Numbered from the stretch's first letter, positions 1 to 8,230 are shown. The stretch: DNA of 13,145 bases from JBDSZL01 sp039925145 (GCA_039925145.1 JBDSZL010000070.1:1-13145); one strand, 5' to 3'. A program made the numbers and translations. The notes: generated from the sequence alone by a model not told the origin.

Positions 1-2
1 GG

Positions 3-2294
3 TCGGCTCCGGTATCGAGCGCACTCAAGCCCCCGGCGCCGCAACGGCTGCTCGATAACCGCCGGGTCCTCACCACGGTCGGCATGCTGCTCGTGGCGCT
101 GCTCGTGGCGCTCTTCTGGGTGGCCAACCGCACAACGGACATCGCGCCCACGCTGCTGGCCGACGTGCTGCTGTACGCGCTGCTCGCGGTGGATCTGGCG
201 CTGCTCGCCGCGCTGTCCTTCGTACTCGTCCGCAACCTGCTCAAGTTGTGGGTCGAGCGTCGTCAGGCAGCACCGTTCGCACGGTTCCGGGGCAAGCTGG
301 TGGCCGCCCTGCTGGCCATGACGATCATCCCGGCCGTTCTTGTGCTCATCAGCGGCAGTCAGATCATCCGCGACAGCGCCGAACGCTGGTTCAGCGAGCC
401 CGTCGATGACGTGCTCAGCGCCGCGCAGGACATCGCGCGACAGTACTATCGCGAGGCGCAGGAGGGCGTGGCATTGCGGGCGCGTCGCCTGGCGCGCACG
501 ATTCCCGCGGCATCGATTGGCGACGCCGACGCCGGCATCGTGACGTCGCTCGTCGAAGAGGAGCCCAAGACCATGCGCGACGGGATGGTCGAGGTCTACC
601 GCTCGATCGCCGCGTCGGGCCGTCCGGCCGACGTCGCGTTTCTCGTGGCGGTGGGCTCGGCAGGGCTGCCGCAGGATCGGGTGCCGCCGTCGGCCGACCG
701 CCTGGCCGCCCGCGCCGCAGCCTCGGGCCACGAAGAATCACAACAAGAAGACCTCGACGGCGGCGGCGTGCTGTTCCGGAGCGCTGCGCCAGTCTTCGAT
801 GCGGCCCACGCGGTGGTGGGCGCCGTCGTCGTTGCGCAGCACGTGTCTGCCGACATGCAGACGCGAGCGCTCCAAGCCACGGCCGCCTACGAGAGCTACC
901 AGGGACTACGCGCGCTCAAGGGACCGATTCAGGGCATCTATCAGTCGATCTTTCTCGCCGTCAGCCTGTTGATCCTGATCAGCGCCACGTGGCTCGGGTT
1001 GTACCTCGCAAAGCGCATCACTCGCCCGGTGCAGCAGCTGGCCGAAGGCGCGCAGGCGATCGGCGCCGGCCAACTCGACTTCCGCATCGAGGCCGAGAGC
1101 GGCGACGAACTTGGAACGCTCGTCGAGTCGTTCAACATGATGGCGGCGGAGCTGCGAACGAGCCGCGAGAAGCTCGATCAGTCCCGCGGTGCCCTGGAGC
1201 GCAAGCACGTGGAGGTCGAGGCGCGTCGACGCTATATCGAGACGATTCTCGAGCGTGTCGCGACAGGTGTGATCTCGCTGGATGCTGACGGCCGAATCTC
1301 GACGGTGAATGGAGCGGCCGATCGGCTGCTTGGCCTCGGGCCGTCGAGCACGGCGCGCGAGGCCCGAGACGTCTTCGCACGCGAGGACCTGCGCCCATTG
1401 CTGCCGATGGTCGAGTCCACCCTGCGCACCGGCCCGGGTGCGGCCGTGCACGAGATCACGCTGGCGCGTGACGGCCGCGAAGTGCACCTGGCCGCCGCGG
1501 CGACCACGCTCATCGGCGACGATGGCCGTGCCGAAGGCGCGGTGCTAGTGCTCGATGACGTCACACCGCTGATCCGCGCGCAACGGGTGGCCGCCTGGCG
1601 CGACGTCGCGCGACGCCTGGCCCACGAGATCAAGAATCCGCTGACCCCCATCCAGCTCAGCGCCGAACGGATGAGACGCCACTTCAGCCAGGCGCCCGCG
1701 CAGACGCGAGCACTGGTGGTTGAGTGCACGGACGCCATTGTCACCGAGGTCGAAGCGCTCAAGAGCCTGGTGGATGAGTTCGCGCAGTTCGCGCGGCTGC
1801 GCGGACCGCGCATGTTACCGGCGAGTCTGAATGCGCTCGTGCAGGACACTCTGCAGCTCTACATCGGGGTGCTCCAGCAGGGCAGCCTCCGCGTGGTCAC
1901 CAACTTCACATCGTCGCTACCGGCCGTCCGTCTCGATGCCGAGCAACTGCGGCAGGTCATCATCAATCTCATCGACAACGCGATGGAGGCGCTCGGCGGT
2001 CCGGCGGGGCCGACGCGGCCCGACGGACAGCCCCCGATCATCGCGATCTCGACGAGCCACGATACGCGCAACGCGCTGGTACGGCTCACGGTGGCTGACA
2101 ATGGCCCCGGGGTGTCACCGGCGGATCGAGACAAGCTGTTCATGCCGTACTACTCCACCAAGGGCCGGGGCAGCGGACTCGGCCTGGCTATCGTGCGCCG
2201 TATCATCGTGGAGCACGGCGGCACGATTGAAGTCACCCCCGTCGCACCCACGGGCACGAAATTCACCCTCGAGCTGCCATGTCAACCATCCTGA
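3..2294 (+). CDS. ntrY: NtrY-like transmembrane sensor histidine kinase (5' end outside window)
   Basis: Membrane-bound two-component sensor kinase that autophosphorylates on histidine and passes the phosphate to the NtrX-like regulator encoded next. The frame is open to the window edge. The first in-frame ATG is at 84, but it falls inside what looks like the first membrane segment, so the true start is probably upstream and the gene partial. Numbering from the Met at 84: membrane segments at about 1-15, 25-50 and 70-92, a putative periplasmic sensor region at about 95-285, a fourth membrane segment at 286-308, HAMP at about 311-362, PAS at about 384-498, then the kinase core. The H-box HEIKNPLTP has the phosphoacceptor His514. 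The N-box has Asn628 and Asn632, the G1 box DNGPG starts at Asp672, and a G2 box GRGSGLGLAI follows. This four-TM/HAMP/PAS order is typical of NtrY. The signal sensed cannot be told from sequence. The 3' end overlaps the next gene by 16 bases, suggesting coupled translation. Confidence 0.9.
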   Translation, partial: SAPVSSALKPPAPQRLLDNRRVLTTVGMLLVALLVALFWVANRTTDIAPTLLADVLLYALLAVDLALLAALSFVLVRNLLKLWVERRQAAPFARFRGKLVAALLAMTIIPAVLVLISGSQIIRDSAERWFSEPVDDVLSAAQDIARQYYREAQEGVALRARRLARTIPAASIGDADAGIVTSLVEEEPKTMRDGMVEVYRSIAASGRPADVAFLVAVGSAGLPQDRVPPSADRLAARAAASGHEESQQEDLDGGGVLFRSAAPVFDAAHAVVGAVVVAQHVSADMQTRALQATAAYESYQGLRALKGPIQGIYQSIFLAVSLLILISATWLGLYLAKRITRPVQQLAEGAQAIGAGQLDFRIEAESGDELGTLVESFNMMAAELRTSREKLDQSRGALERKHVEVEARRRYIETILERVATGVISLDADGRISTVNGAADRLLGLGPSSTAREARDVFAREDLRPLLPMVESTLRTGPGAAVHEITLARDGREVHLAAAATTLIGDDGRAEGAVLVLDDVTPLIRAQRVAAWRDVARRLAHEIKNPLTPIQLSAERMRRHFSQAPAQTRALVVECTDAIVTEVEALKSLVDEFAQFARLRGPRMLPASLNALVQDTLQLYIGVLQQGSLRVVTNFTSSLPAVRLDAEQLRQVIINLIDNAMEALGGPAGPTRPDGQPPIIAISTSHDTRNALVRLTVADNGPGVSPADRDKLFMPYYSTKGRGSGLGLAIVRRIIVEHGGTIEVTPVAPTGTKFTLELPCQPS

Positions 2295-3643
2295 TCGTCG
2301 ATGACGAAGCGGGTGTGCGGGCGTCGCTCGGTGGCGTGCTCCGTGACGAGGGCTACGGGGTCGATACGGTCGAGAGCGGCGAGGCGTGTCTCGAACAGGT
2401 CGCGCGGCGCGCCTACGAGCTGGTGCTGCTGGACGTGTGGCTGCCGGGCATCGACGGCCTGGTGACCCTCGAACGCCTGCGTGAACGGCGTGTGGACACG
2501 CAGGTCATCATGATCTCCGGTCATGCCAGCATCGAGTCGGCCGTGCGGGCGACCAAGCTCGGCGCCTACGATTTCATCGAGAAGCCGCTGTCGCTCGAGA
2601 AAACCGTACTGGCGGTGCGCAACGGCATTCGCCACCGTCAGCTCGAAGTCGAGAACCGGGCGCTCCGCGCTCGCGTAGACCGTCGGTTCCAGATGGTGGG
2701 GGAGAGCCACGCGATGCTACGCCTCCGGGAGCAGATCGGGATGGCCGCCCCAACCAACGGGCGCGTGCTGGTGCTCGGCGAGAACGGCACCGGCAAGGAG
2801 TTGGTCGCACGGCACATCCATCTGTTCAGCCACCGGCGCACAGCGCCGTTCGTGGAAGTGAACTGCGCGGCTCTGCCCGAGGAGTTAATCGAGTCGGAGC
2901 TGTTCGGCCACGTCAAAGGCGCATTCACAGGAGCGGTCCTGGATCGGCGGGGCAAGTTCGAGCTGGCGACCGGGGGCACGCTCTTCCTCGACGAGGTGGC
3001 CGACATGAGCTTGCGCATGCAGGCCAAGGTGCTCCGCGCCTTGCAGGAGCAGACCATCGAACCGGTCGGCGGTCAGGGCAGCACCCGCGTCGACGTGCGT
3101 GTGATCGCGGCCACGAACAAGGACCTCACGCAGGAGATCGACGCCGGTCGCTTCAGAGAAGATCTCTATTTCAGGCTCAACGTCATTCCGGTGCATGTCC
3201 CGCCGCTTCGTGAACGGGGCGACGATGTGCTGCGTCTGGCGGAACACTTCATGAAGGACTTCGCCCAGGAGTACGGGCGCCGGCCCAAGTCGCTGGCACC
3301 CGAGGCCGCCGAGGCGCTCCGGACGCACCACTGGCCCGGCAACGTGCGCGAATTGCGCAACGTCATCGAACGGCTGGTGATCATGGTGTCCGAAGACGTC
3401 ATTGCCGCAAGTGCCATGTCGTTCCTGCTGCTGGCAGGCCGGCCCGCGACGCCGGTCTCGGCAGTCGTCACACCGCTGTTCGACGCGCGCGACGAATGGG
3501 AGCGCGCTTATATCCTCGCGACGCTGAGCCGCTACGAAGGCAACATCTCGCGAACGGCCGACGCTCTGGGCGTTGAGCGCAGCAATCTCTACAAGAAAAT
3601 GAAAGGTCTGGGGATCGCTCCGGTTCGGGAGCGGGACGAGTGA
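2279..3643 (+). CDS. ntrX: NtrX/NtrC-type sigma-54-dependent response regulator
   Basis: Cytoplasmic DNA-binding activator with 454 residues, a normal length for the family. The receiver domain (about 1-120) has acidic Asp8/Asp9, phosphoacceptor Asp52 (LLDVWLPG) and conserved Lys102. The AAA+ sigma-54 interaction domain (about 138-375) has Walker A GENGTGKE at 167-174, the sigma-54-contacting GAFTGA loop at 214-219 and Walker B GGTLFLDE at 232-239. A Fis-type helix-turn-helix lies at about 405-445 (GNISRTADALGVERSNLYKK). With all three parts and the GAFTGA loop intact, it should activate sigma-54 promoters by ATP hydrolysis once phosphorylated. It starts inside the 3' end of the kinase gene, so the pair is co-translated and almost certainly a cognate pair. 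Its targets are not visible here. The name NtrX rather than NtrC rests on the NtrY-like partner. Confidence 0.92.
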   Translation: MSTILIVDDEAGVRASLGGVLRDEGYGVDTVESGEACLEQVARRAYELVLLDVWLPGIDGLVTLERLRERRVDTQVIMISGHASIESAVRATKLGAYDFIEKPLSLEKTVLAVRNGIRHRQLEVENRALRARVDRRFQMVGESHAMLRLREQIGMAAPTNGRVLVLGENGTGKELVARHIHLFSHRRTAPFVEVNCAALPEELIESELFGHVKGAFTGAVLDRRGKFELATGGTLFLDEVADMSLRMQAKVLRALQEQTIEPVGGQGSTRVDVRVIAATNKDLTQEIDAGRFREDLYFRLNVIPVHVPPLRERGDDVLRLAEHFMKDFAQEYGRRPKSLAPEAAEALRTHHWPGNVRELRNVIERLVIMVSEDVIAASAMSFLLLAGRPATPVSAVVTPLFDARDEWERAYILATLSRYEGNISRTADALGVERSNLYKKMKGLGIAPVRERDE

Positions 3644-3648
3644 CGGAA

Positions 3649-4551
3649 TCAGACGCCGAGTCCGGCAGCGCGCAACCGATCCTCGAGCACCTGCGACCCG
3701 AACCCGGCGAGCAGCAGCGTCTCCTGAGGATTGGGCGGTAGAGCCGCCTCGGGCACCAGACCGACGATTTCGCTCTCCAGGACGCGCACGCCCGCGCGTT
3801 CGGCCGCGGCGCGCACGCGTTCGAATGCCGCCAGCATCGACGTCGTTCTGAAGTTCGTCAGGTTCATGGTCACCTGCACCGCGTGACGATGGCGAAGCGG
3901 TACGCCGAGTGCCTTCACGCAGGGGAGCCCGCCCGAGCTCTCGCGCACATCGGCGGCGATTGCCTTCGCGATGTCGATCCGATCGGTGCCGAGATTCACG
4001 TTATAAGCGATGAGGGGCCACCGCGCGCCGATGATGGACGCGCCCGCGGAAGGATGCGGCCGGGCAGGTCCGAAGTCGGGTGCCCACTCGGGATCCTGCA
4101 TACGCGCGGCGAGGGCCTCGAACCCGCCGCGACGGATCACTTCGAGACGCCGGCGCCCGGGGACGACGGCCGCTTCCTCATAGAGATAAATGGGAAGTGC
4201 GTGACGCGCCGCGACCTGCGCCGCAATAGCGCGTGCCAGCTCCACGCATTCCAGCATGCTCGTACTGCCAAGCGGTACGAACGGCACGACGTCGACAGCG
4301 CCCAACCTCGGGTGCACGCCGCGATGTTCGCGGAGATCGATCCTGTCGATCGCACGATCGAACAGAGCGAGCACCGCGGTCAACGTGCGCTGCCGATTGC
4401 CCGCCAGTGTGAGCACCGTCCGGTGATGCGCGGGATCGGAACTGACGTCGAGCAGGGAGGCGCCAGCCTGCGTGACCGCGTTGACGCAGGCGGCAATGAC
4501 CTCCGTTCGAACGCCCTCGCTGATATTGGGAATCACCTCGATGATCGTCAT
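3649..4551 (-). CDS. ftcD: Glutamate formimidoyltransferase (single-domain FtcD)
   Basis: Transfers the formimino group from N-formimino-L-glutamate, a histidine breakdown product, to tetrahydrofolate, linking histidine degradation to one-carbon metabolism. The protein has 300 residues, matching the N-terminal transferase part only. The cyclodeaminase domain of the bifunctional animal enzyme is absent, as in many bacteria. Recognisable stretches are NISEG at 9-13, DPAHHRTVLTLAG at 39-51, REHRGVHPRLGAVDVVPF at 74-91 (His80 corresponds to the catalytic His of the family) and a C-terminal region beginning SSGGLPCVKALG. The gene stands alone, convergent with ntrX (5 bases between stop codons), with no hut genes in view. 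The ATG at 4551 places MTIIEVIPNISEG at the N-terminus as in homologues. No Shine-Dalgarno sequence precedes it, but a -10-like TACAGT ends 8 bases upstream. Confidence 0.93.
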   Translation of the reverse strand: MTIIEVIPNISEGVRTEVIAACVNAVTQAGASLLDVSSDPAHHRTVLTLAGNRQRTLTAVLALFDRAIDRIDLREHRGVHPRLGAVDVVPFVPLGSTSMLECVELARAIAAQVAARHALPIYLYEEAAVVPGRRRLEVIRRGGFEALAARMQDPEWAPDFGPARPHPSAGASIIGARWPLIAYNVNLGTDRIDIAKAIAADVRESSGGLPCVKALGVPLRHRHAVQVTMNLTNFRTTSMLAAFERVRAAAERAGVRVLESEIVGLVPEAALPPNPQETLLLAGFGSQVLEDRLRAAGLGV

Positions 4552-4559
4552 GCGCGGCT

Positions 4560-4565
4560 ACTGTA
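4560..4565 (-). promoter_or_regulatory. Candidate -10 element for ftcD (possibly leaderless)
   Basis: On the minus strand TACAGT (4 of 6 matches to TATAAT) is followed by AGCCGCGC and then the ATG of ftcD. With the usual 6-8 base distance from -10 to transcription start, the mRNA would begin at or one base before the start codon. No convincing -35 hexamer or Shine-Dalgarno sequence is visible. The call rests on position and on the same arrangement at three other starts in this window. Confidence 0.4.
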
Positions 4566-4613
4566 GCGCAGAGGCGCACTTCACTCCGGCGTGCGGATCC
4601 GAGCGGATCTGCC

Positions 4614-4643
4614 TGTACAGGAGCGCGTCAGGGCCGGTATAAT
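4614..4643 (+). promoter_or_regulatory. Sigma-70-type promoter for the TPR-RDD-pgpA-cinA operon
   Basis: A perfect TATAAT lies at 4638-4643, preceded after an 18-base spacer by TGTACA at 4614-4619 (4 of 6 matches to TTGACA). It lies in the 107-base gap between the divergent ftcD and TPR genes. The predicted start site near 4650 leaves a leader of only about 7-10 bases before the ATG at 4659, with no room for, and no sign of, a Shine-Dalgarno sequence. Confidence 0.6.
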
Positions 4644-4658
4644 CCGCCTGACCCCGGC

Positions 4659-5474
4659 ATGCGTGAACCCCGACGAATCGAGTCCGCTGCAGCCACCGAT
4701 CGCGACACCCGCGCCGAGGCGCTGCTGGTCTCCGGTCTCGATCGCTATTTCAGCGGTCAGTTCGAAGAAGCCATCCACCTCTGGACACGAGTCCTGTTCC
4801 TGGATCGATCGCACGCTCGCGCTCGCGCCTACATCGACCGCGCGCGCAATGCCATCGCCGAGCGCCAGCGCACCGCCGACGAGATGCTGCACATCGCCAA
4901 CGATCTGCTCGACCGCGGCGACTTGGCCGAGGCGCTGCGCGTGCTGGGCCGATTGGATGCGGCGGGAGGCCCCGACGAGCGTGCCGCCGAATTGCGTGCC
5001 CGGATCGAGCGCCTGCAGCGTGCCCGCGCCTCCGACTCGGGCCCGAGCAGCGTTCGCACGAATGCCGTGCTCGACGCGGTGCCGGTCGCCACGCCCATCA
5101 CGGCGGGAACGCTCGCGACGCGCATTCTCGCCGCGCTCACCGGCGGGGCCCTGCTCGTCGTCGCAGGTATCAGCCCCGCGGCACGCGACGTGCTGGGTCT
5201 CACGCCGGCGGTGACTCCACTCGTGATGCCGAACGCAACGGCCTCGTTCCCGGTGCTCTCCAGCTCCGATGTCGGGTTGGTGCGAGCTCGCACGCTCTAC
5301 TCTCACGGACGGCTGGCCGAGGCCCTGCAGGCGCTCGATCGGGTCACCGACCCTCCCAGTCGGGCGCTGGCGAATCAGCTCCGAATCGAAATTCAGCAGC
5401 AGCTGCTGGCCCGAACGCCGACAACGCCTCGTGCCCCGGCGTCCCTCCCAGAATCAAGTGCAGGCCGACGATGA
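4659..5474 (+). CDS. TPR-containing protein with one membrane segment, function unknown
   Basis: Hypothetical protein of 271 residues. TPR-like helix pairs are visible at about 18-51 (ALLVSGLDRYFSGQFEEAIHL), 73-102 (a helix pair around NDLLDRGDLAEALRVLGRLD) and 206-230 (ARTLYSHGRLAEALQALDRV). A single hydrophobic segment at about 153-170 separates the N-terminal TPR part from the C-terminal one, so the protein probably spans the inner membrane once with helical-repeat domains on both sides. A coiled, Arg/Glu-rich stretch at 104-122 precedes the membrane segment, and the tail is Pro/Ser/Thr-rich. There is no signal peptide and no catalytic motif. TPR proteins usually act as scaffolds, and that is all that can be inferred. 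It is the first gene of a tightly packed unit and its stop overlaps the start of the RDD gene (ATGA). The start at 4659 is the first Met after the promoter. Confidence 0.75.
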   Translation: MREPRRIESAAATDRDTRAEALLVSGLDRYFSGQFEEAIHLWTRVLFLDRSHARARAYIDRARNAIAERQRTADEMLHIANDLLDRGDLAEALRVLGRLDAAGGPDERAAELRARIERLQRARASDSGPSSVRTNAVLDAVPVATPITAGTLATRILAALTGGALLVVAGISPAARDVLGLTPAVTPLVMPNATASFPVLSSSDVGLVRARTLYSHGRLAEALQALDRVTDPPSRALANQLRIEIQQQLLARTPTTPRAPASLPESSAGRR

Positions 5475-6502
5475 GATGTCCGAAGTGCCATTACCTCAGT
5501 TTTGAGCCCGAACCGCGGTGCCGTAACTGCGGCAACAGTCTCGACATCGACGAGCAGGTCGACCTCGCGATCAGCGGAACGTCCGAGCATCCACCGCTCG
5601 ACCTCACCCTGCGTCCCGCCCCGATTGCGACGACAGGTGCGGATGTGCCACTGCAGCGGGCATCGCTAACGCCGTCCGGACCGTTCGACTCGACGCCGTC
5701 CGCTGGCATGGCGTCATCGATCTCGGCAGCGGCAGGCCCATCGGTCTCCGCGACCCCGCCGCCGACACCGCGAAAGAAGGAACCGCAGCGGCCAGTGCCA
5801 GCTCCCACGACCGAGCTGCCCTTGTTCATGAAGGGCTTGCCTGATTCACACGACGGGGGGGAGCACGGCGACGCGGACGCGCCGCTGGTCAAGCTGCCTT
5901 CCGAACCACGCCCGCCGCTGGCCGTCCGCATGAAGGCACCTGAAGCCCCTCCGCGCCGCCCGCCAGCCGACAGCGACCGCCGCGCGGCCTCCATCGATCG
6001 CGATCTGCTCGACGACCTGCAACGGCTGGAACACTACGAAAAGAATCAGACGGCCGCCGCGGAGCGCAAAGACTCGATCGCAGGCGAGCCAGAAGACGCG
6101 CCCGTCGCATCTGCGCGGGTAGCCGCGGCGGCGATTGACGCCGTGCTCTTGGCCGGGATGTGCGCGGCGATTCTGTGGATCACGCTGCGTTGGTGTGACC
6201 TGACGCCCGCGCAGATTCGGACGCTTCCGCTGGCGCCGACGCTCGCATTCCTCCTGCTGACGGTGGTCGGTTATCTGATGCTGTTCACCGCCGCGGGCGG
6301 ACAGACCATCGGCAAGATGTTGTTGCACCTGCGGGTGGTTGCAGACGAAGCGTCGGCCGTGACATTGGGGCAGGCAGTTGGACGCGCCTGCATCGCCGTG
6401 CCATCGGTCCTCGCGCTGGGTGCGGGATTCATCCCCGCTCTCGTCGGAGAGGGACGCGCGCTTCACGACCGCATCGCCGGTACCCGGGTTATTCGGGCGT
6501 GA
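5471..6502 (+). CDS. Zinc-ribbon / RDD-family membrane protein
   Basis: Protein of 343 residues with an unusual build. At the N-terminus is a short zinc ribbon with CPKC at 3-6 and CRNC at 17-20, a plausible Zn(Cys)4 site. A long low-complexity Pro/Ala/Ser-rich linker (about 35-205) contains a short motif ELPLFMKGL and basic/acidic patches. The C-terminal RDD domain (about 212-343) has membrane segments at roughly 219-238, 253-274 and 305-325, with Arg216 and Asp223 in the first, the GQTIGKMLLHLRVV block at 277-290, and a final RALHDRIAGTRVIR with Asp333. RDD proteins are integral membrane proteins of mostly unknown function; a few have been linked to ion transport. The zinc ribbon would face the cytoplasm if the linker is cytoplasmic. 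It overlaps the TPR gene by 4 bases (ATGA) and pgpA by 4 (GTGA), so all are probably translated in turn. Confidence 0.85.
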   Translation: MRCPKCHYLSFEPEPRCRNCGNSLDIDEQVDLAISGTSEHPPLDLTLRPAPIATTGADVPLQRASLTPSGPFDSTPSAGMASSISAAAGPSVSATPPPTPRKKEPQRPVPAPTTELPLFMKGLPDSHDGGEHGDADAPLVKLPSEPRPPLAVRMKAPEAPPRRPPADSDRRAASIDRDLLDDLQRLEHYEKNQTAAAERKDSIAGEPEDAPVASARVAAAAIDAVLLAGMCAAILWITLRWCDLTPAQIRTLPLAPTLAFLLLTVVGYLMLFTAAGGQTIGKMLLHLRVVADEASAVTLGQAVGRACIAVPSVLALGAGFIPALVGEGRALHDRIAGTRVIRA

Positions 6503-6957
6503 GGCGGCTCGGCGTCCTGCTGGCGACCGTCGGGGGCGTCGGCTATGTGCCTTTCGCCCCGGGGACGCTGGGCTCGGCTGTCGGCCTCGCAATCTACCTG
6601 CTGACACGCGGCTGGTCCGCGACTGGGCATGTCGCGCTGCTCGCCGCGATATCGCTGGCGGGTGTGTGGGCGGCAGGCGAGGCGGCGGCGTACTTTCAGG
6701 TGAAAGATCCGGGGCGGGTCGTCGTCGACGAGGTCGCGGGACAACTGCTGACGCTGCTGCTGCTCGATGTGGGGCTCGTGGGAGTTGGAATCGCGTTCCT
6801 GCTGTTCCGGCTGTTCGACATCGTGAAGCCGTGGCCCGCGCGCCAGTTCGAGCAGCTGCCCGGCGGCGTCGGCATCATGGCTGACGATCTCATGGCGGGC
6901 GTCTACGGCTGGGTCGTCATGCGCACTCTGATCTGGCTGATGCCCGCCAGTCTTTGA
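6499..6957 (+). CDS. pgpA: Phosphatidylglycerophosphatase A
   Basis: Inner-membrane phosphatase that removes phosphate from phosphatidylglycerophosphate to give phosphatidylglycerol, an essential step in acidic phospholipid and cardiolipin synthesis. The 152 residues are close to the usual 150-170. Family motifs are all in order: VPFAPGTLGS at 17-26, VVVDEVAGQ at 74-82, FRLFDIVKPWPARQFE at 103-118 and GGVGIMADDLMAGVYG at 122-137, with the conserved acidic residues that bind Mg2+. Hydrophobic segments lie at about 24-38, 44-60 and 84-105. The GTG start at 6499 overlaps the stop of the RDD gene (GTGA). The next in-frame Met would remove the first conserved motif, so GTG is preferred. It is co-transcribed with cinA, a common bacterial pairing. 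Confidence 0.93.
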   Translation: MRRLGVLLATVGGVGYVPFAPGTLGSAVGLAIYLLTRGWSATGHVALLAAISLAGVWAAGEAAAYFQVKDPGRVVVDEVAGQLLTLLLLDVGLVGVGIAFLLFRLFDIVKPWPARQFEQLPGGVGIMADDLMAGVYGWVVMRTLIWLMPASL

Positions 6958-6962
6958 CGCCG

Positions 6963-8213
6963 ATGCCCGACCTTCATTCTGCCGAAATCATCGCCGTGGG
7001 CAGCGAGTTGCTCACGCCGCATCGCGTTGACACCAACTCGCTCTTCCTCACCGGCCGGCTGAACGAGCTCGGCATCGTCGTCCACGCTAAAACCGTCGTC
7101 GGCGACGACAGGGCAGACCTCGCTACCGCGGTGCGTGGCGCGTTATCGAGAGCCGACCTTGTGATCGCCACGGGCGGCCTGGGTCCGACCGACGACGACC
7201 TGACGCGGGATGTCGTGGCCCAGGTGCTCGGCCGAACGCTCGCCGAAGACCCTCAGATCGTGGAGGGGATGGTGGCGCGGTTCGCCCGGCGCGGCGTGGC
7301 GATGCCTGCCGTCAACCGGAAGCAAGCGCAGGTTCCGCAAGGAGCCGTCGTGCTGCCAAACTCCCGTGGCACAGCGCCGGGGCTGCTGCTCGAAACCGAC
7401 GGTCGTTTCATCGTCCTGCTCCCCGGACCTCCACGGGAGATGCAGCCGATGTTCGACGAACAGGTTGCGCCGCGTCTTGCGGCGATGACCGCCGGCCGTC
7501 AGGTTCGCCGACGCGTGATCAAAATCACGGGACGATCCGAGTCGCAGGTCGAGGAGGTGGCCTATCCGATCTACTCGAGGCTCACCTCGCCCGTTGGTCC
7601 TGTCCAGACAACAATCCTGGCCTCGCCCGGGCAAATCGAGCTGCACCTGTCGGCCAGCGGGTCGGACGTGGTTGCCATCGACCGCACGCTCGCCGATGGC
7701 GTCGCGCAGCTCAGCGAGGCGCTCGGATCGATCGTCTTCAGCGTGGACGGCCGATCGCTCGAGACTGTGGTGGGCGATCTGTTACACGCACGGAGCCTTC
7801 ACCTGGCCGTCGCCGAATCGTGCACCGGGGGTCTGCTGCTCGGACGTCTCACGGAAGTGCCCGGTAGTTCAGACTGGGTCGTGGGGGGAGTCGTCGCATA
7901 CAGCAACAGCGTCAAGGTGCAGACGCTTGGCGTCGGCCACGATCTGCTGGAAGCACACGGCGCGGTCAGTGAGCCGGTAGCCCGCGCAATGGCAGAAGGT
8001 GTGCGCCTGCTCGGCGCGGACGTCGGCGCGAGCATCACGGGTATCGCGGGTCCGGGCGGTGGCAGTCCTGAGAAGCCGGTCGGCACGGTGGTTGTCGCCG
8101 TGGCGTACCGCGAGACGGTGGCTCGAACCTTTCTCTTTCCGGGCGACCGCGAGACCGTCCGGCGACACTCCACCTCCGCGGCGCTCGACATGATCCGGCG
8201 CAGCCTTCTCTAG
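6963..8213 (+). CDS. cinA: CinA: bifunctional nucleotide pyrophosphatase / NMN amidohydrolase
   Basis: Full-length CinA (416 residues from the ATG at 6963). The N-terminal MoCF-like/COG1058 domain (about 6-170) begins AEIIAVGSELL and contains ATGGLGPTDDDLTRDVV, and it is associated with ADP-ribose pyrophosphatase activity. The C-terminal PncC domain (about 265-415) carries AESCTGG (Glu285-Gly290, with the conserved serine) and GVVAYSNSVK, the signature of nicotinamide mononucleotide deamidases that recycle NMN to nicotinate mononucleotide. Both halves look intact, so this is a cytoplasmic enzyme of pyridine nucleotide salvage. Despite the name, a role in competence cannot be assumed. Two starts are possible: the ATG at 6963 used here, or an in-frame TTG at 6954 that would overlap the pgpA stop (TTGA) and add three residues. 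Neither has a clear Shine-Dalgarno sequence. The gene ends the TPR-RDD-pgpA-cinA unit. Confidence 0.95.
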   Translation: MPDLHSAEIIAVGSELLTPHRVDTNSLFLTGRLNELGIVVHAKTVVGDDRADLATAVRGALSRADLVIATGGLGPTDDDLTRDVVAQVLGRTLAEDPQIVEGMVARFARRGVAMPAVNRKQAQVPQGAVVLPNSRGTAPGLLLETDGRFIVLLPGPPREMQPMFDEQVAPRLAAMTAGRQVRRRVIKITGRSESQVEEVAYPIYSRLTSPVGPVQTTILASPGQIELHLSASGSDVVAIDRTLADGVAQLSEALGSIVFSVDGRSLETVVGDLLHARSLHLAVAESCTGGLLLGRLTEVPGSSDWVVGGVVAYSNSVKVQTLGVGHDLLEAHGAVSEPVARAMAEGVRLLGADVGASITGIAGPGGGSPEKPVGTVVVAVAYRETVARTFLFPGDRETVRRHSTSAALDMIRRSLL

Positions 8214-8230
8214 CCGCGCGCTGTCCGTTC

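Noticed and set aside
3883..4566. 227-codon open frame on the + strand opposite ftcD
   Set aside because: It lies fully antisense to a well-recognised FtcD, has no family features and reads like GC-rich shadow coding.
7821..8213. Possibility that cinA is a degenerate or split gene, as often seen with separate pncC
   Set aside because: Both the N-terminal and the C-terminal domains are intact in one uninterrupted frame.
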